This document shows, one piece after another, positions 45,893 to 53,927 of a stretch of DNA of 64,000 nucleotides. Position 1 is the stretch's first letter; every line of letters starts with the position of its first letter. The DNA lies in NCBI GenBank assembly GCA_045627185.1, contig JAZQNE010000098.1, forward strand, positions 1 through 64,000, written 5' to 3'. The position numbers and the translations under genes are program-made. This DNA is from SZUA-448 sp045627185 (GTDB lineage: Bacteria > Bacillota > Clostridia > Lachnospirales > Lachnospiraceae). The notes under the pieces are model-generated. The model saw nothing but the letters and a program-made list of their open reading frames with translations. It searched no databases and had not been told where the DNA came from.

Positions 45893-47323
45893 ATGAGAAA
45901 AAAACTTTTGGCCGTAATGGCAATTGCGGCTGCCCTTTCAGTACTGCTTTTGGCACTGCATAAGCCGTCGCCCGCAAATGCCGCGGATGATGAGTCCGTC
46001 AAAATATATACCGTTGAGGACATGCTTGCTGTAGCAGATAATCCTTCCGGTTCATATATTCTGATGAATGACCTTGACATGAAGGGCGTTACATGGCCTG
46101 CTATCACTTTTACGGGTACTTTTGACGGAAACGGTCATGCACTGCTTAATCTTTCAATAACAAGTGTTTCGGAAGAAACACGTGAAACCTATGATGGAAA
46201 CCGTAAGGTTTATGCGACATGTTTTGGCGGTCTTTTTGCAATTCTTGAAAATGCCGAAGTGAAGAACCTGAAACTCATAGGCGTTGATGTAAGCCGTGAA
46301 ATTGAGGCTGACTGTTTCCTTGGCACAATTGCGGGATGGTTTTCGGAGAGCGTTATCGAAAACTGTGAGGTTGTCGGAAACGTGCGTCTTGACATTACCG
46401 GAAAGATGTTCGGTGTGGGTGGTATTGTCGGTTACGGAAACGGTGTCATCCGCTACTGTAAGGCCGATGTAACCCTGATTAATATTGATCTTGATAAGGC
46501 AAACCGTGATGAGCAGTTCCTGGGCGGTGCTGTTGCGGCCGGATATCCCGATCTTGAAGGAAATGAAGTTTCTATTGCGGGATACATCTCAGACCACGGC
46601 TATGTTCATAGTGGCGGCCTTGTCGGAATGTACATCATTTATCCCGTAAAGGTTATCCGTGACGGATTTATTAACAATAACAAGCTTGCGGGCTTCATTA
46701 CATTTTTCGAGGATAACACCGACCGCCGTGCGTACTGCAAGGAATCAATCGGTGAGGTAATGAACTGGTATTTCACAAACCAGGGCAATTCATATAATTT
46801 CAAGCGCGATGAGCGCAAGGATTATTCAAAGAACCTTCTGCCTCATTACTGCGAAAACCCGACATATACAGAGACGGTCACAGAACCGACCTGTGAGGAA
46901 TTTGGCCACACAACCTATACATGTACCGCTGACGGCTGCAATTATTCATATAAGGCTGATTACACGCTTCACAAGCATAATCTTTCAGCCGATTGTACGG
47001 AGCTGATTTCGGCCACACTTGAAGCTGAAGGTCTTGGCGAGTTTACGTGCTCTGAATGCGGAGCAAAGGTTTATGCGACTCTTCCCAAACTTACGCCTAC
47101 GCCTACACCTACTCCTTCGCCCACACCCACTCCGGAGCCTACCGCAACACCGTTGCCAACACCTACTCCGACAGCCGGAAATTCTGATAAATCAACGGGC
47201 GATACCGAAAAAGTACCGGTTCCGCCGGTAATTATCATTCTGCTGGTTGTCTGCTCGGCAGCATTCCTGATTATTCTTGGATATATCATTTATTCAATCA
47301 TATCGGGCAGAAAGAAACGCTGA
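45893..47323 (+). CDS. Exported cell-surface protein with GLUG-like repeats and C-terminal anchor
   Basis: A 476-residue protein with a signal peptide (MRKKLLAVMAIAAALSVLLLA). The region EDMLAVADNPSGSYILMNDLDMKGVTW (start shown) and GTFDGNGHALLNLSI is typical of GLUG-type beta-helix proteins, with further turns such as VGGIVGYGNGVIRYC. A cysteine-containing module follows (TYTCTADGCNYSYKADYTLH and CSECGAKV), then a Thr/Pro linker and a C-terminal span ending in GRKKR. The PTPTP linker resembles that in the 26471-27976 product. GAGGAGTTGTAG precedes the ATG. A role in adhesion or wall is inferred only from layout. Confidence 0.82.
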   Translation: MRKKLLAVMAIAAALSVLLLALHKPSPANAADDESVKIYTVEDMLAVADNPSGSYILMNDLDMKGVTWPAITFTGTFDGNGHALLNLSITSVSEETRETYDGNRKVYATCFGGLFAILENAEVKNLKLIGVDVSREIEADCFLGTIAGWFSESVIENCEVVGNVRLDITGKMFGVGGIVGYGNGVIRYCKADVTLINIDLDKANRDEQFLGGAVAAGYPDLEGNEVSIAGYISDHGYVHSGGLVGMYIIYPVKVIRDGFINNNKLAGFITFFEDNTDRRAYCKESIGEVMNWYFTNQGNSYNFKRDERKDYSKNLLPHYCENPTYTETVTEPTCEEFGHTTYTCTADGCNYSYKADYTLHKHNLSADCTELISATLEAEGLGEFTCSECGAKVYATLPKLTPTPTPTPSPTPTPEPTATPLPTPTPTAGNSDKSTGDTEKVPVPPVIIILLVVCSAAFLIILGYIIYSIISGRKKR

Positions 47324-47340
47324 AAACCTTGAAATGAATA

Positions 47341-47384
47341 AACCGCCTTCAGCCCTCTGCTTTCAAGGGTTGAAGACGGTTTTT
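47341..47384 (+). terminator. Terminator of the surface protein gene, possibly bidirectional
   Basis: AACCGcCTTCA/TGAAGaCGGTT with inner CCCT/AGGG pairs (47341-47380), then TTTTT. On the minus strand it also lies beyond the stop of the GGDEF gene. Confidence 0.85.
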
Positions 47385-47419
47385 ATCAACACGTTTTGTC
47401 CTATAACTTTATAACCTTT

Positions 47420-49369
47420 TCACTCACGGCGATGTTCTTTCTTGCCGTGTTTTTCTTTATACATTTCGTTGTCCGCAAAATCAAGCACGCGGTCCAGACA
47501 GTTTGGCGTAAAGGCCGGAAGAATTGCGTATCCGATGCTGGCCGCGGGCTTTGTCTGGCCGGACAGCTTATCGTTTTCTGCAAAAAGATGATCTCTGAGG
47601 GTGGCAACCTTTCTTTGGGCGATTTCATCGTTGTAATCACCTATGCCGATAAGGTAGAACTCATCTCCGCCGCCGCGAACGGCAATTTCAGAAGGTTCCT
47701 TGATGGCAGCAATTGCACGCCCGAGGGCGCTGATACAGAGGTCGCCTTCAGCATGGCCGTAGGTGTCATTTGTCCATTTCAGACCGTCCATGTCAAGCAC
47801 GATTGCAAAGATGTTTGCGTCCGGAGCGGCGTTTTCAAGTGCCTCGGAAACGTGAGTTTCCATGCCGCGTCTGTTGAGAAGACCTGTCATCAGGTCGCTT
47901 TCGGAAAGACGTGTGATACGGTTCTTTGCGCGTGTCATTTCCAGACCGTTGTTGATGTTTCTGATGTATCCGTGGAATACGTTGTCAATAAGGTTTTCAC
48001 AGACAAGAGTACTCTGAAGAACAAAGTAACCAAGGGTAATATCGTTGACATGAAGCGGAACAAAGTAGTAAACATGCGGCTCGCCATATTCTTCATACAG
48101 AGCGGGCAGCATCTGCTTTGTGTCAAAGAAACGCTCATTGCCTGCGCCGTAGTGGATGTGCGTATCGTAACCACTGTGCTTTGACGGATTCTCCGTGTTC
48201 AGGACCATGTTCATTCTTTCGGGATAGCCTACGGAACGGGAATAATCCGAATCAAGCCAGTTTTCGGTAACACAGAGATATGAGTAAGAATACGGCTTAA
48301 GCAGGTATTTTGATTCATACATCTTCTCAAGACAGTCTCTTACACTGTCCGTTGAGGTGAAGATTTCTGAACTGTAGCTGTCTACCATTGTTGAAAAGTC
48401 AACGCCGAATCTTGAGGCACGTTCTTCAGTTCCTCTTGGCGATGAGAAAATATGATTTCTCAGTCTGAAGCGGATTGCGCGGGTATCTTCCTGACATCCG
48501 CAGGAGCTGCCGATACAGAGCTTTTCGGATTTGTCATCGGTAGGAGGAAGAATGGGAAGACCGGGCTCTATAAGCTCGCGGATTCTGTTAACGGCAAGCG
48601 CTGCTGTTATGTCTTCTCCCGACTGATAGGATGTGATTGTGGGAATAGCCATGTCGGCATCCTTGGTACCGCCAAAACCGGTAACAACAACCTGCTCGGG
48701 AACCTTTATACCGCATTCCGTCAGCGCTTCGGATATACCTATTGCCATATGGTCGGAGGTGCAGATGATTGCTTCCGGAAGCTCGAGCTCACCGGAAAGG
48801 TACTTGTCTGCAAGCATTTCACCTGAGCTGTACCAGAAATCACCGAAGAAAAGGTGGTCGTCCGTGAGCGTCAGCCCGTGTGCTTCCATGGCTTTTTTTA
48901 CGCCGCGGACTCTTTCAAGGGCAACCGCCTGGTTTGCGGGACCGGTAAGAACATCAATCTTTTTGCATCCGTGAACGTCAAGAATGTGGTTTGTGACATA
49001 CTCCATTGAAGTGCAGTCATCTGAATAAAGAACGGTATATTTGCCAAATTCCTCATTAATGGCAATAACCGGTTTGGTGCATTTTTCTTCAAGGAGCTTG
49101 CAAACGGATTCAGAGATGGCGCGCTCACCGTTTTCCTCCATCGAAATAGGAGTTACAATAACGGCGTCAAGCTCGTCAAAATTAATGAGATTATAAATAT
49201 TCAGTTCACCCTTAAGGTAAACTTTGTTGAAGTGGCTTGAATGGACAAGCGGAGTAAATACAAGGACATCGTAATTGTATTTCGCACACTGACTGAAAAC
49301 ACCGCGGAAGGTGTTTTGCTGCGAATCGGTCTCGGGACAAATTGTAATTAAACCAATTTTTTTTCTCAT
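47420..49369 (-). CDS. Periplasmic-binding-like sensor fused to GGDEF diguanylate cyclase
   Basis: A 649-residue protein without signal peptide or membrane span. Residues 1-280 have the LacI/periplasmic-binding fold (KIGLITICPETDSQQNTFRG and later GCKKIDVLTGPANQAVALERVRGVKKAM, start shown), but no DNA-binding HTH precedes it. A middle region (about 290-480) contains GAF-like strands. The GGDEF domain begins near DLMTGLLNRRGMETHV and has intact GGDEF in VRGGGDEF (about 565-572). The RxxD inhibitory site is absent, so product inhibition is unlikely. It would make c-di-GMP in response to a soluble ligand such as a sugar. GGGTAGG precedes the ATG. Confidence 0.88.
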   Translation of the reverse strand: MRKKIGLITICPETDSQQNTFRGVFSQCAKYNYDVLVFTPLVHSSHFNKVYLKGELNIYNLINFDELDAVIVTPISMEENGERAISESVCKLLEEKCTKPVIAINEEFGKYTVLYSDDCTSMEYVTNHILDVHGCKKIDVLTGPANQAVALERVRGVKKAMEAHGLTLTDDHLFFGDFWYSSGEMLADKYLSGELELPEAIICTSDHMAIGISEALTECGIKVPEQVVVTGFGGTKDADMAIPTITSYQSGEDITAALAVNRIRELIEPGLPILPPTDDKSEKLCIGSSCGCQEDTRAIRFRLRNHIFSSPRGTEERASRFGVDFSTMVDSYSSEIFTSTDSVRDCLEKMYESKYLLKPYSYSYLCVTENWLDSDYSRSVGYPERMNMVLNTENPSKHSGYDTHIHYGAGNERFFDTKQMLPALYEEYGEPHVYYFVPLHVNDITLGYFVLQSTLVCENLIDNVFHGYIRNINNGLEMTRAKNRITRLSESDLMTGLLNRRGMETHVSEALENAAPDANIFAIVLDMDGLKWTNDTYGHAEGDLCISALGRAIAAIKEPSEIAVRGGGDEFYLIGIGDYNDEIAQRKVATLRDHLFAENDKLSGQTKPAASIGYAILPAFTPNCLDRVLDFADNEMYKEKHGKKEHRRE

Positions 49370-49481
49370 ATAACCTACCCAACATTAATAACCAACATAA
49401 AAATTTCGCCAAAACGAACCCAAATAGCGAGACTGTTACATTCCGTGAATAAAAAGTTACATTTACGGATATATTTTCTCC

Positions 49482-49510
49482 ATTCTACCACAAAAAACGA
49501 GTTTGGTCAA
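49482..49510 (-). promoter_or_regulatory. Promoter of the GGDEF gene
   Basis: TTGACC (49510-49505) and TAGAAT (49487-49482), 17-base spacer on the minus strand. The 319-base gap 49370-49688 holds this, the divergent promoter at 49589 and two GTTACATT copies about 20 bases apart in the leader (49435-49463); nothing else is seen. Confidence 0.65.
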
Positions 49511-49588
49511 GGCAAGAAGGGGTTTTCGAGAATAAAAACTTATATGAAAAATAATCAATTTTTATGAAGGGTGTTCATATAAAAACAT

Positions 49589-49616
49589 TTGCAAACAGAC
49601 CAAATTGTGATATTCT
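49589..49616 (+). promoter_or_regulatory. Promoter for the phospholipase-like gene series
   Basis: TTGCAA (49589-49594) and TATTCT (49611-49616), 16-base spacer, with the ATG about 70 bases downstream. Confidence 0.55.
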
Positions 49617-49688
49617 AAAATAGAGGAACGGGGCTTGTTTTTTTAGCTGAAAACAGGCTGAAAAGTACCGAAGATAAGGAGAATGCCC

Positions 49689-50657
49689 ATGCCTGCATCA
49701 TATGTTCATCAATGTATTGCCCAGGACGCTCTGACCAAGCTTAAGGTGATTCCTGAAAAGCTTACTACAGAGGCTGTTATTGCCGGGTCGGAAGGACCCG
49801 ACCCTCTGTTTTTTACGCTTAAAACGCCAAAGGGAAAGCAGGCGCCGCCTGAAGTCGGACATCTGCTTCATAAAGAGCGTACAGGGAAATTTCTTAAGGA
49901 ACTGATTACCGATGCCGGAAGCAATCCGCTTCTCCAGTCATTTGTTTACGGATTTCTGGCACATTATGCTACTGACACGGTGTGCCACCCATATATTTAT
50001 ACAAAATCATTCAATGCCGACGGTTCCTACAACGGTAACAGGCATTGCAAATTTGAGCATGTTCTTGAGGTTCTGCTCTACAGAACGCAGGGCCATAACA
50101 CCGGACTTCCCGTTCAGATGGCCGGCTACAAGGCGCTTACAAAAAGTGAGAAAAAGCATATCGCCAGACTGTTTACGGCTGCCATTAATGCAACATTCCC
50201 GGAACATGCCCTGAGTGTCAAGGCTGTAAATAAGAGCTTTAAGGATTCAATCCTGAATTGTGACCTTCTCAGGTTTTTCGGGCAGAAAAAGCATTCGCTT
50301 GTGCTTTCTCTGGTGGCAAAAACGCCTGCAAAGGATCTGATTGATTCACATTCGGTTCCCAATATCCCGCTTTCCGCCATGGAAGAGGGCAAGCCTTTTT
50401 CAATCTCGGGCTATACATGGGAAACACTTGCAAACCGCGAAAAACTTGAATGGCGTTCTTACTGGGAACCTGACAGACCGCGAAATGAGAGCTTTTCCGA
50501 ATTATACGATATGGCAGTTGAACGTTCCGTAATCTTTATCACGGCAGCGGTAAGATATTTCGAGAAACAGTGCAGAATTGATGATGTTATGGAGGTTATT
50601 GGGGATATGTGCTATGATTCGGGCATTCCCTGGGAACAGACCGCAAAACTTGTTTGA
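49689..50657 (+). CDS. Zinc-dependent phospholipase C-like protein
   Basis: A 322-residue protein of the Zn-dependent phospholipase C-like superfamily. The N-terminus (MPASYVHQCIAQDALTKL) and GSEGPDPLFF resemble that group, and HYATDTVCHPYIY (about 98-110) supplies the HxxxDxxxH-type metal site with further histidines at RHCKFEHVLE. There is no signal peptide, so unlike secreted toxins it is probably intracellular. The ATG at 49689 is chosen over 49683 because AAGGAG then sits at seven bases. A nitroreductase gene follows after 21 bases. The substrate is unknown. Confidence 0.8.
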   Translation: MPASYVHQCIAQDALTKLKVIPEKLTTEAVIAGSEGPDPLFFTLKTPKGKQAPPEVGHLLHKERTGKFLKELITDAGSNPLLQSFVYGFLAHYATDTVCHPYIYTKSFNADGSYNGNRHCKFEHVLEVLLYRTQGHNTGLPVQMAGYKALTKSEKKHIARLFTAAINATFPEHALSVKAVNKSFKDSILNCDLLRFFGQKKHSLVLSLVAKTPAKDLIDSHSVPNIPLSAMEEGKPFSISGYTWETLANREKLEWRSYWEPDRPRNESFSELYDMAVERSVIFITAAVRYFEKQCRIDDVMEVIGDMCYDSGIPWEQTAKLV

Positions 50658-50678
50658 GACGAAGAAAGGCAGTTATCC

Positions 50679-51338
50679 ATGGACGTTTGGAAAGTGATGC
50701 GTGAGCGTCATTCGGTAAGAAAATTCCTTGACAGACCTATTGAACAGACAAAGACAGACATCCTGAACAGTGCCATTGATGAAATAAATGCAAAGGGTTC
50801 AATGCATTTCCAGATGTTTATTGATGAGCCTGAAGCCTTTAAGGCCGGGAAAGAGCATTACGGCAGCTTTAAGAACTGCAAAAATTATTTTGCTCTTGTT
50901 GCGCCTAAGGGCATGGATGAAGAAGTCGGATATTACGGAGAAGAGCTTGTTCTCCGCGCACAGGAAATCAACCTGAACACCTGCTGGGTGGCTCTGACCT
51001 ATGAAAAAGGAAAGGTCAGGGTTAAGGTGGATGAAGGCGAAAAACTTTATCTGGTTATTGCGCTCGGATATGGGGAAGATCAGGGCAGACAGCATAAGAG
51101 CAAGCCTGTGGAAAACCTTGCGAAAAGTATTGGTGAAAAAGCATCGTGGTTCGATGCGGGCATGGATGCCGTTATGCTTGCACCTACGGCACTGAACCAG
51201 CAGCGTTTCTATTTCGAGCAGCACGGAAACAAGGTTCTTGCAAGAAATAAGCTTGCAGCACTCAGTAAAGTTGACCTTGGTATTGCCAAGTATCACTTTG
51301 AACTTGGTGCCGGCAAAGAAAATTTTGAATGGGAATAA
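50679..51338 (+). CDS. Nitroreductase family protein
   Basis: A 219-residue flavoprotein-like oxidoreductase with the family opening MDVWKVMRERHSVRKFLDRP, in which RHSVR contacts FMN phosphate, and later NLNTCWVALTYEKGKV and LAPTALNQQRFYF. It probably uses FMN and NAD(P)H, but the substrate is unknown. GAAAGGCAG precedes the ATG. The stop is three bases before the GH43 gene, suggesting cotranscription from the promoter at 49589. Confidence 0.87.
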   Translation: MDVWKVMRERHSVRKFLDRPIEQTKTDILNSAIDEINAKGSMHFQMFIDEPEAFKAGKEHYGSFKNCKNYFALVAPKGMDEEVGYYGEELVLRAQEINLNTCWVALTYEKGKVRVKVDEGEKLYLVIALGYGEDQGRQHKSKPVENLAKSIGEKASWFDAGMDAVMLAPTALNQQRFYFEQHGNKVLARNKLAALSKVDLGIAKYHFELGAGKENFEWE

Positions 51339-51341
51339 AAT

Positions 51342-52331
51342 ATGGACGAAAGACCGAGAAACGGACTGCTTACTGAATTCAACACTCCTTTTATTGAGCA
51401 GAGGGCAGACCCGTATGTAATAAAAAGTGAGGACGGAAAGTATTATTTCACCGCTTCGGTACCTGCGTATGACAGAATTGTCCTGCGCTGCGCGGATTCG
51501 CTTAAGGGCCTGAAAAATGCCTCGGAAAAGACAATCTGGCACAGACATGAAAGCGGCCCCATGAGCCATCATATCTGGGCTCCCGAGCTGCATTTCCTGT
51601 TCGGGAAATGGTATATTTATTTTGCCGGCGGAGAGCATGAAAACGTCTGGAAAATAAGGCCTTATGTGCTGGAATGCCAGGGCCCGGATCCCATGAATGA
51701 CGAATGGGTTGAGAAGGGAAAAATCCAAAGGAGTGATGATGATATCTATTCCTTTGATTCGTTTTCACTTGATGCGACCGTTTTTGAAAACAAAGGCAAA
51801 TATTATTATATCTGGGCTGAAAAAGTGGCCGGCGGCGTTGGAATTTCAAATCTGTACATCGCAAGAATGCAGTCTGCGTATAAGCTTGAAACTGCTCAGG
51901 TGCTCCTCACCACTCCGGATTATGACTGGGAACGTGTTGACATCTGGGTGAATGAAGGCCCTGCCGTGATTAAGCACGACGGGAAGATTTACCTCACCTT
52001 TTCCGCAAGTGCAACCGGTGAATGCTATTGTATGGGCCTTATGGAGGTTGATGAAAATGCAGACCTTCTGGACCCGCATGAATGGAAAAAACGGAAGAAA
52101 CCGGTTCTGTGCTCGGATCGCGAAAAGGGTTTTTACGGCCCGGGACATAACAGCTTTACTGAGGATGAGGACGGTAACCCCGTATGCGTCTTCCACGCAC
52201 GCACATATTTGGAAATAACGGGCGATCCGCTGTATGATCCAAACAGACATACCATGCTGATGTATGTTACCTGGGACGATAAAGGGGCTCCTGTTCTGGA
52301 TTACGGGCAGATGGTCAGAACCGGTGAATAA
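51342..52331 (+). CDS. Glycoside hydrolase family 43
   Basis: A 329-residue five-bladed beta-propeller hydrolase of family GH43 (arabinofuranosidase/xylosidase type). The expected inverting catalytic set is visible: D23 in RADPYV (base), D144 in SLDATVF (pKa modulator) and E205 in VNEGPAVI (acid). There is no signal peptide, so it should act on imported oligosaccharides. It follows the nitroreductase by three bases. Together with the FGGY kinase nearby it suggests use of plant pentose oligomers. Exact specificity cannot be read. Confidence 0.9.
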   Translation: MDERPRNGLLTEFNTPFIEQRADPYVIKSEDGKYYFTASVPAYDRIVLRCADSLKGLKNASEKTIWHRHESGPMSHHIWAPELHFLFGKWYIYFAGGEHENVWKIRPYVLECQGPDPMNDEWVEKGKIQRSDDDIYSFDSFSLDATVFENKGKYYYIWAEKVAGGVGISNLYIARMQSAYKLETAQVLLTTPDYDWERVDIWVNEGPAVIKHDGKIYLTFSASATGECYCMGLMEVDENADLLDPHEWKKRKKPVLCSDREKGFYGPGHNSFTEDEDGNPVCVFHARTYLEITGDPLYDPNRHTMLMYVTWDDKGAPVLDYGQMVRTGE

Positions 52332-52375
52332 AAAACTTCGGAAACACAGCAAACTGAAATAAAGGGGAAAAAAAC

Positions 52376-52753
52376 ATGATAAACTTTATAAACAATTCGC
52401 AGGTTTTTAAGCTTAAAGAGGTTGAAAAAGGAACCTTTGACGAAACCGTAAAATGCTTTTACGTAAACGGTGAGGAAACGGTTGCATGTTATAAGGCAAT
52501 TCGCGACTACATTGTATTTACGAACAAGAGAATGATAGTTGTTGACGTGCAGGGTCTTACGGGCAAAAAGAAGGATTTTTCCTGCTTCCCTTACAGTAAA
52601 ATTCAGGCGTTCTCGGTAGAAACAGCGGGCATCATTGATATTGATACCGATGTTGAAATTATTTTTGCGGGTCTTGGAACAGTACATCTTGAGTTCACAA
52701 TCGGAACGGATGTTGCAAAACTTTTGAGACTTATCAGCGCATATGTGCTGTAA
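52376..52753 (+). CDS. Bacterial PH-domain protein
   Basis: A 125-residue protein consisting of one bacterial pleckstrin-homology-like domain (PF08000 type): an N-terminal EETVACYKAIRDYIVFTNKRMIVVD (start shown) followed by KKKDFSCFPYSKIQAFSVET and the ending GTDVAKLLRLISAYVL helix. These domains have an unknown cellular role. GGGGAAAAAA precedes the ATG, and a terminator follows. It is 44 bases after GH43 and may close that transcript. Confidence 0.85.
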   Translation: MINFINNSQVFKLKEVEKGTFDETVKCFYVNGEETVACYKAIRDYIVFTNKRMIVVDVQGLTGKKKDFSCFPYSKIQAFSVETAGIIDIDTDVEIIFAGLGTVHLEFTIGTDVAKLLRLISAYVL

Positions 52754-52759
52754 AAAACT

Positions 52760-52794
52760 CTGAAAAGGATAATAGAATAATATCCTTTTTTCAG
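52760..52794 (+). terminator. Terminator of the PH-domain gene
   Basis: AAAAGGATA/TATCCTTTT stem with outer CTG/CAG pairs (52760-52794) and a TTTTTT run inside its 3' arm. Confidence 0.8.
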
Positions 52795-52822
52795 ATAAAA
52801 ATTGAAAGACAGAGATATAGTT

Positions 52823-52838
52823 ACGAAGTATACTTCGT
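52823..52838. promoter_or_regulatory. Perfect 16-bp palindrome upstream of ddh
   Basis: ACGAAGTATACTTCGT (52823-52838) is fully self-complementary and ends six bases before the ddh ribosome site. It overlaps a -10-like TATACT (52829-52834). It could be a repressor site or an mRNA hairpin. Confidence 0.45.
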
Positions 52839-52857
52839 CAGTGAAGGAGATATAAAT

Positions 52858-53844
52858 ATGGCAATCAGAATAGGTATTCTCGGATACGGTAACCTTGGAA
52901 AAGGCGTAGAATGTGCAATTAAGCACAATCCCGACACAGAACTTGCGTGTGTTTTCACACGCCGTGATCCTGAAACGGTAAAGGTGCTGACACCCGGAGC
53001 AAAGGTTGTGAAGTCATCTGAAATGGAGCAGTATAAGGATGCTGTCGACGTTCTTATTATCTGCGGCGGAAGCGCAACAGACCTTCCTGCCCAGACACCG
53101 GCTGCAGTAAAGCTTTTCAACGTAATTGACAGTTTTGATACGCATGCCCGCATCCCGGAGCATTTCGCAAAGGTTGACGGTGAAGCAAAAGCAGCAGGAC
53201 ATCTTGCCCTGATTTCTGCCGGCTGGGATCCCGGAATGTTCTCTATCAACAGAGTTTATGCCGAAAGCATTCTGACAAGCGGTAAGGATTACACATTCTG
53301 GGGACGTGGCGTGAGCCAGGGACATTCGGATGCCATCCGCAGAATTGAAGGCGTTCAGGATGCAAAGCAGTACACCATTCCCGTTCCCGAAGCTCTGGAA
53401 CGTGTCAGAAACGGTGAAATGCCTGAACTTTCAACCCGTGAAAAACACACAAGAGAATGCTTTGTAGTTACAAAAGAGGGCGCCGACAAGGCACGCATCG
53501 AGCAGGAAATCAAGTCCATGCCGAACTATTTTGCAGACTATGATACGACCGTTAATTTCATATCTCAGGAAGAACTTAAACAGAATCACAGCGGACTTCC
53601 GCACGGCGGTTTTGTAATCCGCACCGGAAAGACCGGCTGGGACGATGAACACACAGAGACCATCGAATACAGTCTTAAGCTTGATTCGAACCCCGAGTTT
53701 ACGGCGAGCGTACTTGTTGCATGTGCAAGAGCCGTTTACCGTCTGTCAACAGAAGGCGCAACCGGATGCAAGACACTTCTTGACATTGCGCCTTCATATC
53801 TGAGCCCCATGAGCGGGGAAGAACTCAGGGCACATCTGCTGTAA
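52858..53844 (+). CDS. ddh: Meso-diaminopimelate dehydrogenase
   Basis: A 328-residue NADP-dependent enzyme that converts tetrahydrodipicolinate plus ammonia directly to meso-diaminopimelate, the single-step branch supplying peptidoglycan and lysine. The Rossmann motif is GILGYGNLGKGVE (residues 6-18), and signature segments are ICGGSATDLPAQTPA, SAGWDPGMFSINRVYAE and FWGRGVSQGHSDAIRRI. Length matches the family. GAAGGAGATATAAAT precedes the ATG. It is monocistronic or followed by the FGGY kinase after 83 bases. Confidence 0.95.
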   Translation: MAIRIGILGYGNLGKGVECAIKHNPDTELACVFTRRDPETVKVLTPGAKVVKSSEMEQYKDAVDVLIICGGSATDLPAQTPAAVKLFNVIDSFDTHARIPEHFAKVDGEAKAAGHLALISAGWDPGMFSINRVYAESILTSGKDYTFWGRGVSQGHSDAIRRIEGVQDAKQYTIPVPEALERVRNGEMPELSTREKHTRECFVVTKEGADKARIEQEIKSMPNYFADYDTTVNFISQEELKQNHSGLPHGGFVIRTGKTGWDDEHTETIEYSLKLDSNPEFTASVLVACARAVYRLSTEGATGCKTLLDIAPSYLSPMSGEELRAHLL

Positions 53845-53927
53845 AGACGTACCCGGGCAGTAATAATCAAAGGTTTTGCCGGGGCGCAGGCGGGGACTTA
53901 TGCGATTAAGAGAAAGAGAGGGAGATT

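Noticed and set aside
52816..52840. loxP-like site near ddh.
   Set aside because: Only the ACTTCGT/ACGAAGT words match; the 8-base spacer and full 13-base arms of loxP are missing.
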